DNA from: Deinococcus deserti VCD115
GTDB taxonomy: Bacteria; Deinococcota; Deinococci; Deinococcales; Deinococcaceae
Assembly: GCF_000020685.1 (NCBI RefSeq)
Contig: NC_012526.1
Location: forward strand, 722,001 to 786,000
Reading direction: 5' to 3'
Length of the DNA stretch: 64,000 nucleotides
In this document: one piece after another, positions 8,902 through 20,219 of the stretch
Layout of the letters: every line of letters begins with the position of its first letter
How positions within the stretch are numbered: the first letter of the stretch is position 1
Notes under the pieces: model-generated
Databases searched by the model: none
What the model was told of the DNA's origin: nothing
What the model saw: only the letters and a program-made list of their open reading frames with translations
Position numbers and translations under genes: made by a program

Positions 8902-9996
8902 ATGAAGTTACTGGAACCCATCCAACTCGGCGCCCTGACCCTTCCCAACCGGGTCATCATGGCCCCCATGACGCGCAGCCGCGCCTTTGGGACGGTCCCC
9001 ACACCGCTTATGGCGCAGTACTACGCTCAGCGCGCGTCCGCTGGCCTGATCATCACGGAGGCAACTCAGGTTTCGCCCAGCGCTCAGGGATATCCCGATA
9101 CTCCGGGTCTACATACGCAGGAGCAGGTCGACGCATGGCGCGGGGTGACCGACGCGGTTCATGCCGAGGGCGGACGGATTTTTGCGCAGATCTGGCATGT
9201 CGGACGCATCTCCCACTCCTCCTATCTGGGTGGCAGCGCACCTCTGGCGCCTTCTGCTGTACGCCCGGCCGGTCAGTTGTACACGCACGGCGGCATGGTG
9301 GACTTCGAAACGCCACGTGCGCTGGAGGTCAGTGAACTCCCAGGAATCGTCGAGGACTTCCGTCAGGCTGCGGTCAATGCCTTACAGGCCGGCTTTGACG
9401 GTGTGGAAATTCACGGTGCCAACGGCTACCTGCTGAATCAGTTCCTGGAGACGGGCACAAACCAGCGCACCGATGAATACGGAGGCAGCGCAGAGAACCG
9501 CGCGCGCCTGCTGCTGGAAGTCACCGAGGCAATCACAGAGGCCATCGGTGCGGACCGTGTGGGTGTGCGTCTGTCTCCTGGCGGCACTTTCAACGACATG
9601 AGCGATGCCAACCCGCTCGAGACGTACGGTTATGTGGCGGATGCGCTTAACCGCTTCGGCCTGGCTTATGTCCACGTTGTAGAGACCTCACAGACCAACC
9701 CTCCGGTGGGCCTGCAGGGACAAAGCCCCACGGCATTGGTCCGGGAAGCGTACCGGGGCACCCTGATCAGTGCGGGCGGCTACGACCGCGACTCAGCCGA
9801 GCACGCCCTGCAGACTGGACAGGCAGACGCCATTGCCTTCGCCCGCGCCTACATCTCCAACCCTGATCTGGTGGAACGCTTCAGGCTGAATGCACCCCTG
9901 AACGAGCTGGACCCGAAGACCATGTACGGCGGCACTGAGCAGGGGTACACGACCTACCCGAGCCTGCGGCACGAGCTTGTCGGCGTCAACGGCTGA
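8902..9996 (+). CDS. Old Yellow Enzyme family NADH:flavin oxidoreductase (NemA-like alkene reductase)
   Basis: A 364-residue (beta/alpha)8 FMN enzyme that reduces activated C=C bonds, nitro compounds or maleimides with NAD(P)H. Seen: TLPNRVIMAPMTRSRA at the FMN-binding N-terminus, FAQIWHVGRISH, the substrate-binding pair in VEIHGANGYLLNQFL (His-x-x-Asn, as in classical OYEs), the phosphate-binding C-terminal ISAGGYD, and IAFARAYISNPDL. The start at 8902 is set by GGAGG at 8893-8897; the frame is open further upstream without support. It belongs to the classical NemA/OYE subgroup rather than the YqjM-like class, judging by length and motifs. It may serve in oxidative or electrophile stress. 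Confidence 0.9.
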   Translation: MKLLEPIQLGALTLPNRVIMAPMTRSRAFGTVPTPLMAQYYAQRASAGLIITEATQVSPSAQGYPDTPGLHTQEQVDAWRGVTDAVHAEGGRIFAQIWHVGRISHSSYLGGSAPLAPSAVRPAGQLYTHGGMVDFETPRALEVSELPGIVEDFRQAAVNALQAGFDGVEIHGANGYLLNQFLETGTNQRTDEYGGSAENRARLLLEVTEAITEAIGADRVGVRLSPGGTFNDMSDANPLETYGYVADALNRFGLAYVHVVETSQTNPPVGLQGQSPTALVREAYRGTLISAGGYDRDSAEHALQTGQADAIAFARAYISNPDLVERFRLNAPLNELDPKTMYGGTEQGYTTYPSLRHELVGVNG

Positions 9997-10088
9997 GCAT
10001 GACCTGAACTATCCGTTGTGGCTTTCTGGTGACGGACAGTTCGGGTTTGAAGACTCGGCTTGAACTGGCTCAGCTTCCAGATGCCAAG

Positions 10089-10117
10089 AAAAACCCGCCC
10101 TTTTTGGGCGGGTTTTT
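10089..10117. terminator. Bidirectional terminator between OYE gene and tRNA-Ala
   Basis: Perfect stem AAACCCGCCC (10091-10100) / GGGCGGGTTT (10106-10115) with a T5 loop and T-runs on both strands. It ends the minus-strand tRNA transcript and can serve the plus-strand oxidoreductase gene. Confidence 0.85.
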
Positions 10118-10118
10118 G

Positions 10119-10196
<78 letters not shown>

Positions 10197-10218
10197 CACC
10201 CGGATTCGGGCGAGAGAG

Positions 10219-10247
10219 ACTTTAGCATGGCGCCTGACAGCAGACAA
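10219..10247 (-). promoter_or_regulatory. Promoter of tRNA-Ala
   Basis: Minus-strand -35 TTGTCT (10242-10247), 17-bp spacer, -10 TAAAGT (10219-10224), ending 25 bases before the tRNA 5' end. Confidence 0.7.
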
Positions 10248-10340
10248 GATGCGCTGAAGTGAGGTCGAAGAAGCCGGAAGGCTCATAGCGTGTGGATACG
10301 GTCACTTCGCCCGGCCCAAGCTGCGGGTACACTCGGGGGC

Positions 10341-11858
10341 ATGAGCGCGCCTGCTACCCCCACCGACATCGCCGCGGCAGTTACGTCCGCCGCCGCTGAC
10401 CGTTACGCCTATAAATTCGGTCAGGAAGGCATCACTTTTGACGATGTGCTGCTTCAGCCCCGCCACTCGCAGGTGCTGCCGCACGAAGTGAGCGTCGAGG
10501 CGTCCCTGACCCGACGTATCCGCCTGAACATTCCCTTCCTGAGCGCGGCAATGGACACCGTGACCGAAACCGGCATGGCTGTGGCTATGGCGCGGGAGGG
10601 TGGCATTGGTGTGATTCACAAGAACATGTCGATCGACGCGCAGGCTGAGATGGTCCGTAAGGTCAAGCGCAGTGAAAGCGGCATGATCGTCGATCCCATC
10701 ACCCTGCCGCCGCACGCCACGGTGGCTGACGCCGAGCGCCTGATGAGCGAGTACCGCATTAGTGGTGTGCCGGTGACCGACCCTTCCGGCAAGCTGCTGG
10801 GCATCATCACCAACCGCGACATGCGCTTCGTGGATGATCTGAGCGCCCGGGTCGGCGACGTCATGACCCGCGAGAATCTCGTGACGGTTCCGGTGGGGAC
10901 CACGCTGGACGAGGCGCACGAGATGTTCAAGCGCAACCGCATTGAGAAGCTGCTGGTGACCGATGAGGCAGGCCTGCTGCGCGGCCTGATCACCATCAAG
11001 GACCTCGCCAAGCGCATCAAGTATCCTCGCGCTGCCAAGGACCATCTGGGGCGCCTGCGGGTGGCTGCCGCCATTGGCGTGGCGGCCGACCTGATGGACC
11101 GTGCCGGTGCCCTGGTGCAGGCGGGGGCTGATGTGCTGGTGCTCGACAGCGCCCACGGGCACAGTCAGGGCATCCTGAACGCCCTGAGCAAGGTCAAGGA
11201 GACCTTTGACGTAGACGTTATTGCCGGGAATGTCGCTACGGCCGCTGGCACCCGCGACCTGATTCTGGCCGGTGCGGACGCCGTGAAGGTGGGCATCGGG
11301 CCTGGAAGCATCTGCACCACGCGGGTGGTGACGGGTGTGGGCGTCCCGCAGATCACGGCGATCTTCGAAGCCAGCAGTGTGGCTCTGGAAGCGGGCGTGC
11401 CCATTATTGCCGACGGCGGGATCAAGCAGACCGGTGATGTCCCTAAGGCCATCGCCGCCGGCGCCAGCGTGGTCATGATGGGCAGCATGCTGGCCGGTAC
11501 CGACGAGGCGCCCGGCGAAACGATCCTGCGTGACGGCCGGCGCTACAAGAGCTACCGCGGCATGGGGTCACTGGGCGCCATGGACCAGGGCAGCGCGGAC
11601 CGGTATTTCCAGGGTGGCAGCCGCAAATTTGTGCCTGAAGGGATTGAAGGCATCGTGTCGTATAAGGGCACAGCGGGCGAGGTGATCTACCAGTTCGTGG
11701 GCGGTCTGAAAAGCAGCATGGGCTACTGCGGCGCGCCGGACCTGCAGACCCTGCGCGATACCGCGCAGTTCGTGCGGATCACTGGAGCCAGCCTGATTGA
11801 AAGCCATCCGCACGGCGTGACCATTACCCGCGAGGCGCCCAACTACGGCGGTCGCTGA
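10341..11858 (+). CDS. guaB: Inosine-5'-monophosphate dehydrogenase
   Basis: A 505-residue IMPDH: NAD-dependent oxidation of IMP to XMP, the committed step of GMP synthesis. TIM-barrel catalytic domain with inserted CBS pair (about residues 110-230). Seen: [25 protein letters not shown] at the N-terminus, the catalytic loop [18 protein letters not shown] with Cys at about residue 325, [20 protein letters not shown], and [10 protein letters not shown] in the flap region. TACACT (10328-10333) ends 7 bases before the ATG, giving a leaderless start; an upstream in-frame start at 10290 has no signal. Confidence 0.96.
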   Translation: MSAPATPTDIAAAVTSAAADRYAYKFGQEGITFDDVLLQPRHSQVLPHEVSVEASLTRRIRLNIPFLSAAMDTVTETGMAVAMAREGGIGVIHKNMSIDAQAEMVRKVKRSESGMIVDPITLPPHATVADAERLMSEYRISGVPVTDPSGKLLGIITNRDMRFVDDLSARVGDVMTRENLVTVPVGTTLDEAHEMFKRNRIEKLLVTDEAGLLRGLITIKDLAKRIKYPRAAKDHLGRLRVAAAIGVAADLMDRAGALVQAGADVLVLDSAHGHSQGILNALSKVKETFDVDVIAGNVATAAGTRDLILAGADAVKVGIGPGSICTTRVVTGVGVPQITAIFEASSVALEAGVPIIADGGIKQTGDVPKAIAAGASVVMMGSMLAGTDEAPGETILRDGRRYKSYRGMGSLGAMDQGSADRYFQGGSRKFVPEGIEGIVSYKGTAGEVIYQFVGGLKSSMGYCGAPDLQTLRDTAQFVRITGASLIESHPHGVTITREAPNYGGR

Positions 11859-11879
11859 GCCCCTCTGGGCATACTGCGT

Positions 11880-11910
11880 CCCGGGTCCTACTTTTTATGC
11901 TGGACCCGGG
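11880..11910. other. Perfect inverted repeat between guaB and hemolysin III gene
   Basis: CCCGGGTCC (11880-11888) and GGACCCGGG (11902-11910) with a 13-base T-rich loop. It lacks a T-tail after the stem. It could be an inefficient guaB terminator or an operator, because it ends two bases before the -10 box of the next gene. Confidence 0.55.
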
Positions 11911-11925
11911 ATTACCTTGCGGCGT

Positions 11926-12570
11926 ATGAAGCGGCTCCTGACGATTCCGCGTGAGCCGGTCAATGCCCTGACCCACTGGGGCGGTGCGCTGGGCGCCCTG
12001 TTCATCACTGGTCCGCTGCTGTGGTGGGCTCAGGCGCGAGGGCTGGCGCAGTGGCCCTTTGTGGTGTTCAGCCTCAGCATGCTGCTGCTGTACAGCGCCA
12101 GTGCGAGCTACCACTCGTTCCGCCCCGGCGACCGGGGGCTGTTGTGGCTGCGCAAACTCGACCACGCGGGTATTTTCCTGCTGATTGCCGGAAGCTACAC
12201 CCCGGTCGCCTACTTTGGCCTGGAAGGCATCTGGCGCGGCGCAGTGCTCTGGGCGGTGTGGGGAATCGCGCTGGCTGGCGTGCTCCTGAAACTTCTGACC
12301 ATGCGCCTGCCGCGCTGGGTCAGCACCCTGCTGTACCTAGGCATGGGCTGGCTGGCCCTGGTGTTCCTGCCACAGTTGAGCCGCAACCTCCCGGCCCCCG
12401 CGTTGGTATGGCTGGCTGCGGGCGGTGTGCTGTATTCCATAGGTGCCGTCGTTTACGCCACCCGGCGCTGGGATCCGCGTCCCGGCGTGTTCGGCTTTCA
12501 TGAGATCTGGCACCTGTTTGTCCTGGGAGGCACCGGCGCCCACGTCGCCATGATGTTTCACCTGCGCTGA
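11926..12570 (+). CDS. Hemolysin III / PAQR family membrane protein
   Basis: A 214-residue protein with seven predicted membrane helices. Family signatures: [14 protein letters not shown] at the N-terminus, SASYHSF (first metal-type histidine), [18 protein letters not shown] (Asp-His), and the C-terminal [19 protein letters not shown] with paired histidines. These conserved His/Asp residues form a membrane zinc site in the family and suggest a hydrolase-like activity of unknown substrate. TACCTT (11913-11918) lies 7 bases before the ATG, so translation is probably leaderless. A TTG codon 9 bases upstream is unlikely to be used. Confidence 0.9.
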   Translation: MKRLLTIPREPVNALTHWGGALGALFITGPLLWWAQARGLAQWPFVVFSLSMLLLYSASASYHSFRPGDRGLLWLRKLDHAGIFLLIAGSYTPVAYFGLEGIWRGAVLWAVWGIALAGVLLKLLTMRLPRWVSTLLYLGMGWLALVFLPQLSRNLPAPALVWLAAGGVLYSIGAVVYATRRWDPRPGVFGFHEIWHLFVLGGTGAHVAMMFHLR

Positions 12571-12584
12571 GAGCAGGTGAAACG

Positions 12585-12616
12585 AAAAGCCCCCGCTAGG
12601 TTAGGCGGGGGCTTTT
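12585..12616. terminator. Bidirectional terminator
   Basis: Perfect 12-bp stem AAAAGCCCCCGC (12585-12596) / GCGGGGGCTTTT (12605-12616) with an 8-base loop. It lies between the convergent hemolysin III and protease genes. Confidence 0.88.
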
Positions 12617-12633
12617 GCTGGGACCGGATTCAA

Positions 12634-13248
12634 TCAGACAAAGCCCACGAACCCCAACACCCATCCGCGCACCGTGCCTATCAGCTGACCGATCGGTTCC
12701 TGCGCCAGGAAAATAAAGCCCATCACCAGCAGAAAGCTGAAGGGCATCGCCTCGAACTGCGCGAGGCTGCGGCCCAGGCTGGGTACCAGGGCGCCCAGGA
12801 TGCGGCTGCCGTCCAGCAGAGGAATGGGAATCAGGTTGAAGATCGCCAGGACCACATTCACGGTCAGAACTGTCAGCAGGACCGTCAGCGTCAGGTCCGA
12901 GGGAGGCACAATCTTCAGCAGCAGCGCCGAGACCAGGGCAATCAGCAGGTTACTGATAGGCCCGGCTGCCGAAACCCACAGCGTGCCCCAACGTCCGAGG
13001 TTCATGGGATTGATGGGCACCGGCTTGGCAAAACCAAAGCCGACCAGCAGCAGCAGTAACGTACCCAGCGGGTCGAGATGTTTTCCGGGATTGAGGGTCA
13101 CGCGGCCATACCGGCGTGGGGTGGGGTCCCCCAGACGGTCAGCAGTCCAGGCATGCGCGAATTCGTGGATGGTCAAAGACAGCACCAGCGCGGCAGCGAT
13201 GATCACGAACGCTGTGGGGTTGCTGGTCAGCAGGTTGATGAGGCCCAT
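12634..13248 (-). CDS. Site-2 protease family (M50) integral membrane metalloprotease
   Basis: A 204-residue polytopic protein of the small M50 class that lacks a PDZ domain. The zinc motif is [10 protein letters not shown] (HExxH, about residues 26-33). The third ligand lies in [13 protein letters not shown] (NxxPxPxLDG-type motif, about residue 145). [12 protein letters not shown] (about 98) is another conserved family segment. Membrane helices bracket each motif. It is expected to cleave substrates within the membrane, but no target is suggested by the neighbours. Upstream TAGAAT (13258-13263) lies 9 bases before the ATG. Confidence 0.87.
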   Translation of the reverse strand: MGLINLLTSNPTAFVIIAAALVLSLTIHEFAHAWTADRLGDPTPRRYGRVTLNPGKHLDPLGTLLLLLVGFGFAKPVPINPMNLGRWGTLWVSAAGPISNLLIALVSALLLKIVPPSDLTLTVLLTVLTVNVVLAIFNLIPIPLLDGSRILGALVPSLGRSLAQFEAMPFSFLLVMGFIFLAQEPIGQLIGTVRGWVLGFVGFV

Positions 13249-13279
13249 ATGCGCTGCATTCTACGGGCCATTGCCCCGG

Positions 13280-14398
13280 TTATCTGGCCAACAGATACCT
13301 TTGGAGGGCCGCACGTTCCTCTTCAGCCGAGTGCACCTGTCCTGTGCGGCGCAGGGAAGCGAGGTGAGCCAGGGCCTGGCCCACAGCCTTCCCCGGCGTT
13401 ACCCCCAGCGCTACAACATCCCGCCCGGTCAGTGGCGAATAGCTGTCCGGGCGCAGCAGCCGGCGCAGGAGCAGCTCTGGTGTTCCATCCGGGAAGTAGG
13501 TGTCGGACAGGGCCCGGGCAAGCAGGGCGCCAGGACGTTCCCCCAGGCCCATGCGGGCCGCGAGGGCAGCCGGCTGATCACTCGCCGAAAGCATGGCTGC
13601 CGCATAGACCAGCCAGGGCAGGGCCGTGCCCGACGCCTGGACGTCGTCCAACGCTTCCAGTAACTTCAGCCCGGGCAACAGGGCACCGGCCCCCCACTCC
13701 TGAAGCCTGCGGGCCGCCTGCCCAGGTCGGGGCTCCTGAAGCAGGAGTTTCAGCTCGGCCCACAGCCGGGGTGTTATGGCAGCCATGTGCAGGGCGTCCG
13801 GGATCTGTTCGAGCAACTCCGGGCTGGCGTGCAGCTCAAGCCGGGCCGCCAGCCGCGCGCCGCGGACCAGCCGGCTGGCATCGTCGCGCAGGGAAGAGGC
13901 GTGCAGGGGACGTAACTGCCGGGCCTCAAGGTCGTCCAGGCCGCCCACTTCGTCCAGGAAGACCGGCTCACCGTTTGGACGAACCAGCAGAGCCAGCGCA
14001 TTCAGGCCGAAGTCACGTCGGCGGAGGTCATCGGTCAAAGTGCCTGGGTGCGGCACGGGATTGGCCCCAGGCTGCGGGTAGGTTTCGCGCCTGGCCTGCA
14101 CGAGGTCTGCAGACCGGCCATCGGGCAGGCTCAGGGTGGCGTTCTGGAAAGCAGGGTGAAAAGTAAAAGGCAGGCCTGTGTTCTCGGCGACGGCCAGCAC
14201 CGGTGCTCCCTCAACCACCACATCCAGGTCCAGAGGGGTGTGCCCCAGCAGGGCGTCACGTACAGCGCCGCCGACCAGCGCCACGCGCCCGCCTCCGGCA
14301 TGTGTGGCCACTTCAGTCAGCCACGCCCGGTCCTGCGGCTGCAGCCGGTCCCATGCGGCGGCGGCAAAAGCTGCCGTCATGGACTCACTCCGGCTCAC
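13280..14398 (-). CDS. tRNA nucleotidyltransferase (class II; CC-adding or A-adding enzyme)
   Basis: A 372-residue class II nucleotidyltransferase. Catalytic head: [14 protein letters not shown] followed by DLDVVVEG (DxD metal ligands). Then [11 protein letters not shown] and [14 protein letters not shown] (neck and nucleotide-selecting region); the body and tail are helical. In Deinococcus, CC-addition and A-addition are known to be done by two separate related enzymes, so this may add only CC or only A. I cannot decide which. The start is GTG at 14398, whose GTGA overlaps the stop of the HtrA gene, implying coupling; an internal ATG at 14380 is an alternative. Confidence 0.85.
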   Translation of the reverse strand: MSRSESMTAAFAAAAWDRLQPQDRAWLTEVATHAGGGRVALVGGAVRDALLGHTPLDLDVVVEGAPVLAVAENTGLPFTFHPAFQNATLSLPDGRSADLVQARRETYPQPGANPVPHPGTLTDDLRRRDFGLNALALLVRPNGEPVFLDEVGGLDDLEARQLRPLHASSLRDDASRLVRGARLAARLELHASPELLEQIPDALHMAAITPRLWAELKLLLQEPRPGQAARRLQEWGAGALLPGLKLLEALDDVQASGTALPWLVYAAAMLSASDQPAALAARMGLGERPGALLARALSDTYFPDGTPELLLRRLLRPDSYSPLTGRDVVALGVTPGKAVGQALAHLASLRRTGQVHSAEEERAALQRYLLAR

Positions 14399-15648
14399 TT
14401 GAAGGCGCTGGCGTCCAGCGTGACCTTCACTTCACGCCGCTCGCCGCCGCGCACCACCTGCAGGGTCACCTGATCGCCCTCCCGCTTGTTGAGCAGCGCC
14501 GCCTGCAGATCCTCCAGGGCGTCCACCGCCCTGCCATCGGCTTTGACAATCACGTCACTGCCCAGTGCGATCTTGCCCCCCGGGAAGCGTTGCTCCTGCT
14601 GGGCACCGCGCAGGCCAGCGCGGGCCGCAGGCGAGCCGGGAACCACCTCTCCGATCACCAGTCCCGTTTCCGGCAGCTTCAGCTGCTGCTTGGCCTCGCT
14701 GCTCAGCAGGCTCAGGCCGGCCGGCACCGTACCGCGTGCACTTTGTACCACCAGCCCGGCCGCCAGGCCCAGTCGCGGCGCACTCACGACGCCACCACGC
14801 GCCTCCTGCAGCCGGGGCAGCAGGTTTCTGGCCGCGTTGACGGGAATGGCAAAGCCGATTCCGGCGTTTTGTCCTACACCGCCAGCCTGCACACCGGGAC
14901 TGATGATCTGGGTATTGATGCCGATGACCTTGCCCGAGCTGTCCAGCAGCGGACCCCCACTGTTTCCCGGGTTGATGGCCGCGTCGGTCTGAATGGCCCG
15001 CTGCATGATGCCCTCACCCGAGGCGCTGAAACCGATGGGGATGGTGCGGGCAGCGTTGCTGACAATGCCTTCAGTGACGCTGAAGTCCAGCCCGAACGGA
15101 GCCCCCATGGCCACGGCCTTTTGCCCCACGGCCAGGGTATCGCTGTTTCCCAGTGGTATCGGTGTAATCAGTTTCGGGTCCAGCTTCTCAGCGCGGATCA
15201 GTGCCAGGTCGTACTGCGGCGCCAGACCAATCACGCGGGCTGTAATGCTCTCTTCGCGGCCCATCAGGCGGATGGTGATGCGGTCCGCCGCCCCGGTCGG
15301 GCTTTCGGCCGCGATCACGTGGTAGTTGGTCAGGATGTCCCCGGCCTTGTTGACGAAAAAGCCGCTGCCTACACCCTGCTGCACCTGGGTTTCCTGACCG
15401 CCACCGAACATCCAGCCCAAGGGGTCCTGACGTACCACCTGCTGCTCGGTACTGATAAACACCAGTCCCGGCTCGTAGCGGCGCACGATATCCATGGTGT
15501 TCTGTTCGTTCTGTAGCCGTGCAGAACGCTCAGCCTGAGGGACTGCCGGAGCCTGAGCCGTTCCTGGTGGGACCTGGTCGCGCAGGAGCGTGGCGCCCAG
15601 ACCCAGGCCCACCAGCACCAGCGTCGTGGCAAACAGGGGTCGTTTCAT
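14395..15648 (-). CDS. HtrA/DegP-like serine protease with PDZ domain
   Basis: A 417-residue membrane-anchored or secreted trypsin-like protease. The N-terminal signal anchor is [18 protein letters not shown]. The catalytic triad is visible as ILTNYHVI (His), YDLALIRA (Asp) and [13 protein letters not shown] (Ser). A C-terminal PDZ domain follows ([18 protein letters not shown]...[24 protein letters not shown]). It works in envelope protein quality control. GATAAT (15655-15660) lies 6 bases before the ATG at 15648, so this start is preferred to one 39 bases upstream. It is co-transcribed with the tRNA nucleotidyltransferase through a 4-bp overlap. Confidence 0.93.
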   Translation of the reverse strand: MKRPLFATTLVLVGLGLGATLLRDQVPPGTAQAPAVPQAERSARLQNEQNTMDIVRRYEPGLVFISTEQQVVRQDPLGWMFGGGQETQVQQGVGSGFFVNKAGDILTNYHVIAAESPTGAADRITIRLMGREESITARVIGLAPQYDLALIRAEKLDPKLITPIPLGNSDTLAVGQKAVAMGAPFGLDFSVTEGIVSNAARTIPIGFSASGEGIMQRAIQTDAAINPGNSGGPLLDSSGKVIGINTQIISPGVQAGGVGQNAGIGFAIPVNAARNLLPRLQEARGGVVSAPRLGLAAGLVVQSARGTVPAGLSLLSSEAKQQLKLPETGLVIGEVVPGSPAARAGLRGAQQEQRFPGGKIALGSDVIVKADGRAVDALEDLQAALLNKREGDQVTLQVVRGGERREVKVTLDASAFK

Positions 15649-15844
15649 GGCTGCATTATCCGGCTGCTGGCGCAGTTTGCTTCTCACATAACCGAAGCTT
15701 CAAGTTTCACCTGACGTAAGGTCTACCATCTGCCGAAACAAAAGAACACGGTTCACAGCCGGCAGGCGAGATCAGGGGCGAACACGCTCTGAAACTTCAA
15801 TACTTCCGACTCGGTTTTCCTTAAAAGGTCAGAAGACATACAGG

Positions 15845-15885
15845 AAAGGAGGCAGACAAAGCTCCGCCGGGTTTGTCTGCCTTTT
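15845..15885 (-). terminator. Probable hslO terminator
   Basis: Stem GGCAGACAAA (15851-15860) / TTTGTCTGCC (15872-15881), perfect 10 bp with an 11-base loop, 20 bases past the Hsp33 stop on the minus strand. The T-tail on that strand is poor. The rest of 15,649-15,904 holds only the HtrA promoter. Confidence 0.6.
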
Positions 15886-15904
15886 GGGGCGCCTGACCTG
15901 AAAC

Positions 15905-16813
15905 TCAGGCGCGGGCGCGTTCGATCTGGGCGTCCAGGGCCGCGATCTCGGCGGGCGTGATGTGGTAGGTCTCGCTGCACCAGTGGCAGTGCACGCCCTG
16001 ACCTCCGGCATCAATCATTTCCTGGCGTTCTTCGGCATTGAAAAACCGCAGGCTGTCGCTGGCCCTCTCCCGCGTGCAGCGGCACTGGAAGGCCGCCGGC
16101 TGGGCCTCGGGCGCCAGGGTCAGATTCAGGCCTTCTGTCAGGACCGTCATCGCTTCCATCAGGCTGCCCCGCCGCAGGTGGTCGGTGATCTGTCCGAAAG
16201 CCCGGATATTGGCCTCCAGACGGGCCAGGGTCTCGTCGCTGACCCCAGGCATGGCCTGAATCAGCACCCCCCCGGCACGGTGGACCCGTCCCCCTTCCTC
16301 ATAGACTCCCAGCAGCGCGGCATTGGGAATCTGCTCCGAGACTCCCAGGTAGGTGCTGACGTCCTCAGCAATTTCGCCGCTGATCAGGTGAACGCTGCCG
16401 GTGTAGGGCTCACCGTTGTCGAGCAGGCGCGTGACCTCAAGTTCTCCATCGGTCCCGACCAGACCGCTGACATCCAGCTTGCCGTCACTTTCTCGCAACG
16501 GCAGGTCAGCGTCCGGGTGTCCCACGTACCCGCGGATGCGGCCGTCCACACTGCCCTCGGCAACGACCAGGCCCACGGGACCACCACCATGCACGCGCAC
16601 GGTCACCCGGCTGTCACTGCGTTTCCCCAGCACCGTGGCCAGCAGGGCCGAGGCCGTCATGGTCCGGCCCAGCACCGCAGTGGCGGTTTTACTCAGCCCA
16701 TGACGCAGCCGGGCGTCTTCCACGATCCGTGTTGCGTCCATCCCCACGAGGCGCAGGGTGTTCTCGGCCGCAGTGCCACGCAGAACAAATGAAGCAGGAA
16801 TGGCGTCAGTCAT
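15905..16813 (-). CDS. hslO: Redox-regulated chaperone Hsp33
   Basis: A 302-residue Hsp33, a holdase activated by oxidation and unfolding in the cytoplasm. Seen: an N-terminal core with [31 protein letters not shown], and the C-terminal zinc centre CRC ... CHWC (CxC and CxxC, about residues 244 and 278) that forms the redox switch disulfides. Length matches the family. TAGGGT (16820-16825) sits 6 bases before the ATG with no ribosome binding site. Its presence fits an oxidative-stress-tolerant host. Confidence 0.95.
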   Translation of the reverse strand: MTDAIPASFVLRGTAAENTLRLVGMDATRIVEDARLRHGLSKTATAVLGRTMTASALLATVLGKRSDSRVTVRVHGGGPVGLVVAEGSVDGRIRGYVGHPDADLPLRESDGKLDVSGLVGTDGELEVTRLLDNGEPYTGSVHLISGEIAEDVSTYLGVSEQIPNAALLGVYEEGGRVHRAGGVLIQAMPGVSDETLARLEANIRAFGQITDHLRRGSLMEAMTVLTEGLNLTLAPEAQPAAFQCRCTRERASDSLRFFNAEERQEMIDAGGQGVHCHWCSETYHITPAEIAALDAQIERARA

Positions 16814-17086
16814 GAGGAAACCCTACAAGAGGGGACTCAAGGCTGATGTGGGTGGTCTTGCATTCATGGACTGCCAGAGCTCATTTTCCCAGTCTGTTCA
16901 AAAGGCCATGAAGGGCACACCTGGCGACGATGGGATCGAAGGCCTCAAGGCCGTATCCGGGAGTCTGACCGATAGCTGGCTGACCCTCTACAACGATTTA
17001 GAGCGAGTCTAATGCACTCTCATACATCGGGCCTACGCTATCTGTCTGTTTACCAGGGGACCGTCTGTGACGCGTACACCTCATCC

Positions 17087-17092
17087 AAGGAG
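17087..17092 (+). promoter_or_regulatory. Ribosome binding site of the solute-binding lipoprotein gene
   Basis: AAGGAG, 6 bases before the ATG at 17099. It decides this start over the in-frame upstream start at 17012. The 285-base gap before the gene (16,814-17,098) shows no other gene I can support. Confidence 0.75.
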
Positions 17093-17098
17093 CGACTC

Positions 17099-18895
17099 AT
17101 GAAGCATAACTTCAAACTCGGCGCGCTTGCGCTGACGACGCTGGCATTGACGCTGGCGGCCTGTGACAATAAGAAGTCCGAGACCACCACCTCGACCACA
17201 ACCGAGACCTCGACCGACAGCAGCACGACGGCGGCGGGCAGTAAGAGCACCACTCTGGTCGTGCAGTCCAGTGCCGATATTCCCACCATGGATCCCGGCA
17301 CCACCTACGACACCAGCAGTGGACAGGTGGTCGAGAACCTCTACGAAACCCTGGTGACCTATAAAGGCAACAGCCTGACTGAGCTTGAACCCTTGCTGGC
17401 CACCGAGTGGACCGAAAGCGAGGATGGCAGGGAATACCGCTTTACCCTGCGCGACGGCGTGAAGTTCCACAGCGGCAATACCATGACCTGCGCGGACGCT
17501 GAATACACTTTCCGCCGCAATCTGGTCACCAACACCGCGGAGAGTGGCAACTGGTTCCTGTCCGAGAGCCTGCTGGGCACGGCCAGCAACGCCAACGACG
17601 ACAAGAGCATCACCTGGGCCAAGATTTCCAGCGCTGTGAGGTGTGACGAGGGTACGCTGGTGTTTACGCTGCCCAAGGCTGACCCTGCCTTTATCAGCAA
17701 GCTGGCCTACACCGGCCAGAGTATCGTGGACAGCGCCCATGCCAAGGAAATCGGCGAGTGGGACGGCACCGAGTCTACCTGGAAAGAGGCAGTGGGCAAG
17801 GACCTGACCGGCAGTCCTCTGGCGCAGAACCCCAGCGGAACGGGTGCCTACAAGCTGCTCAATAAAGATGCCAACGCGGTGACCGCTCAGGCGTTTGCGG
17901 ACTACTGGGGCGAGAAGCCCGCCATTCAGAACGTTCTGCTGCAGAAGGTTCCTGAGCAGGCGCCGCGTCTGCAGGCCTTCGAAAAGGGAGATGCGGACAT
18001 TGTCGAGACCGGTGGCCGTCCCATCATCGAGTCGCAGCTCAGGGGCAAGCCCGGCATTGTCATCGTGGATGATCTGCCCGATACCAGCGCGTTCGGGATC
18101 AGCATGAACCACGCCATAAAGGGTGACGTGGTCGGCAGCGGCAAGCTCGACGGCAAGGGCATTCCTGCCAACTTCTTCAGTGACGTGGATGTGCGCCGCG
18201 GCTTCGTTGCGGCCTTCAACGTGCCCCAGTACATCGAGGAAGTGCAGAGCGGGAAGGGTGAGCCGCGCAATTTCCTGCTTCCCGACACCTTCCCTGGCTA
18301 CAACAAGGACCTGGAGGCGCCCAAGTTTGACCTCGAAGCGGCCAAGGCTTCGTTCCAGAAGGCCTGGGGTGGAGAGGTATGGAAGAACGGTTTCCTCCTC
18401 AACGTCTCCTACCGCGCCAACAGCATTCCGGCCCAGACAGGCATGGAAATGTTGAAAAAGAACATCGAGTCCATCAACCCCAAGTTCCGGGTCAATCTGG
18501 TTGCCAAGGAGTGGAGCAAGCTGCTGGAGGACGGGAACGAGGGCAAGGAAGCCATGGTCATGACCGGCTGGGCCCCTGACTACGCCGACCCTGACAACTT
18601 CGTACACACCTTCTACAGCTCCGAGGGCTACTATCAGCCCCGTCTGAACTTCAAAGACGAGCAGATTGACGCCTGGATCAACGAGGCGCGCAGCACCACC
18701 GACACCGACCGCCGCAATGAGCTGTACACCAACATTGCCAAGCGGGCCATGGACCAGGCGTACTTCATTATGATGCCCAGCAACCCCGGGATTCTGGCCC
18801 ACCGCGAGGCCCTGGGTGGCATCAGTCAGGATACCTTCAACCCTATGCTTTCCTTCCCCACCGGGACCCTCTGGAAGAACCTCACCAAGAGCTGA
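17099..18895 (+). CDS. Family 5 ABC transporter solute-binding lipoprotein (DppA/OppA-like)
   Basis: A 598-residue lipoprotein. The signal sequence ends in LALTLAAC-D, a lipobox with the lipidated Cys at about residue 21. A Thr/Ser-rich tether follows (about 26-50). The body is a family 5 periplasmic-binding fold: [77 protein letters not shown], and [10 protein letters not shown]. It captures peptides or similar solutes for an ABC importer whose permease genes are not adjacent. The substrate is not predictable. Single gene with its own terminator. Confidence 0.92.
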   Translation: MKHNFKLGALALTTLALTLAACDNKKSETTTSTTTETSTDSSTTAAGSKSTTLVVQSSADIPTMDPGTTYDTSSGQVVENLYETLVTYKGNSLTELEPLLATEWTESEDGREYRFTLRDGVKFHSGNTMTCADAEYTFRRNLVTNTAESGNWFLSESLLGTASNANDDKSITWAKISSAVRCDEGTLVFTLPKADPAFISKLAYTGQSIVDSAHAKEIGEWDGTESTWKEAVGKDLTGSPLAQNPSGTGAYKLLNKDANAVTAQAFADYWGEKPAIQNVLLQKVPEQAPRLQAFEKGDADIVETGGRPIIESQLRGKPGIVIVDDLPDTSAFGISMNHAIKGDVVGSGKLDGKGIPANFFSDVDVRRGFVAAFNVPQYIEEVQSGKGEPRNFLLPDTFPGYNKDLEAPKFDLEAAKASFQKAWGGEVWKNGFLLNVSYRANSIPAQTGMEMLKKNIESINPKFRVNLVAKEWSKLLEDGNEGKEAMVMTGWAPDYADPDNFVHTFYSSEGYYQPRLNFKDEQIDAWINEARSTTDTDRRNELYTNIAKRAMDQAYFIMMPSNPGILAHREALGGISQDTFNPMLSFPTGTLWKNLTKS

Positions 18896-18905
18896 TCCCG
18901 TTTCA

Positions 18906-18938
18906 AAAAGCCGCCTTCCTGCCAGGAAGGCGGCCTTT
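18906..18938 (+). terminator. Terminator of the solute-binding protein gene
   Basis: Perfect 11-bp stem GCCGCCTTCCT (18910-18920) / AGGAAGGCGGC (18924-18934), 3-base loop, tail CTTTTC. Confidence 0.82.
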
Positions 18939-18977
18939 TCGTGTCTGTGTGGGGGCGGCCCCCGCTATGCTGCTGGC

Positions 18978-19673
<696 letters not shown>

Positions 19674-19744
19674 GACCTTTTAAGGCCTCCAGGCTCAGGT
19701 GCTTTTAGGGACGAAGTGGCTGACCCCTGAAAATGTTTGTCTCT

Positions 19745-20165
19745 CAGAGCTCAACACGTCAGGACTAAGGGTCCAGCAGCGCCGTTCATGCAGGGCATGA
19801 GGCCGAGTGTCCAGCAGCCAGGGCCATTCGGCGGGGGTCCGGTAAACCGCATTGCCCCATCTGGATGCCTCTGAAGCAGAACCGCGCTGACGCCTGCCCG
19901 GTTGTTATGAAATCCATCTGCGTCCGGAATCCCCTGCCGCGGTATCTGTAACTGAAGCTTTCCGGCAGGATGCGGACCCGCCGGGCATGACACGGCCAGA
20001 TCGTCAGGTCCAGGCCACCATGGGCGCGGGGTTTAGGGCCCAGCAGGAAGTCCAGTGCCCACCCCGCAGCCAGAACCAGACCTGCTCCCGGGTGAAGAAG
20101 GCACTGATTTCAGGCAGGGTGTACAGAAGCGTCTGATTTTCAGGGACTCCGGCTGCCGGAGACGT
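19745..20165 (-). pseudogene. Decayed nucleotidyltransferase (lincosamide/aminoglycoside nucleotidyltransferase-like)
   Basis: Reading the minus strand, one frame gives VPENQTLLYTLPEIS then FFTREQVWFWL. After a shift of one base near 20080 the text continues GGWALDFLLGPKPRAHGGL and then DLTIWPCHARRVRIL. That is the GGWALDxLLGxxxRxHxDLDL core of LnuA/AadA-like nucleotidyltransferases. Farther on, another frame gives EWPWLLDTRPHALHERR and CWTLSPDVLSS, so at least two frameshifts are needed. No intact frame longer than 80 codons remains. It fills the space between the response regulator and the sensor kinase. The family call rests on the short core motif only. Confidence 0.45.
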
Positions 20166-20219
20166 GGCTGTACGCGGTCATGGCCTGCGGCATTGTGCGC
20201 TACGTTAGCCAACTAAGGT

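Noticed and set aside
16758..17012. 84-codon plus-strand frame before the solute-binding protein gene
   Set aside because: Begins inside the Hsp33 gene on the other strand and has no ribosome binding site, promoter or recognisable motif.
17081..18802. 573-codon minus-strand frame
   Set aside because: Shadow of the solute-binding lipoprotein gene, which has a signal sequence, lipobox and ribosome binding site.
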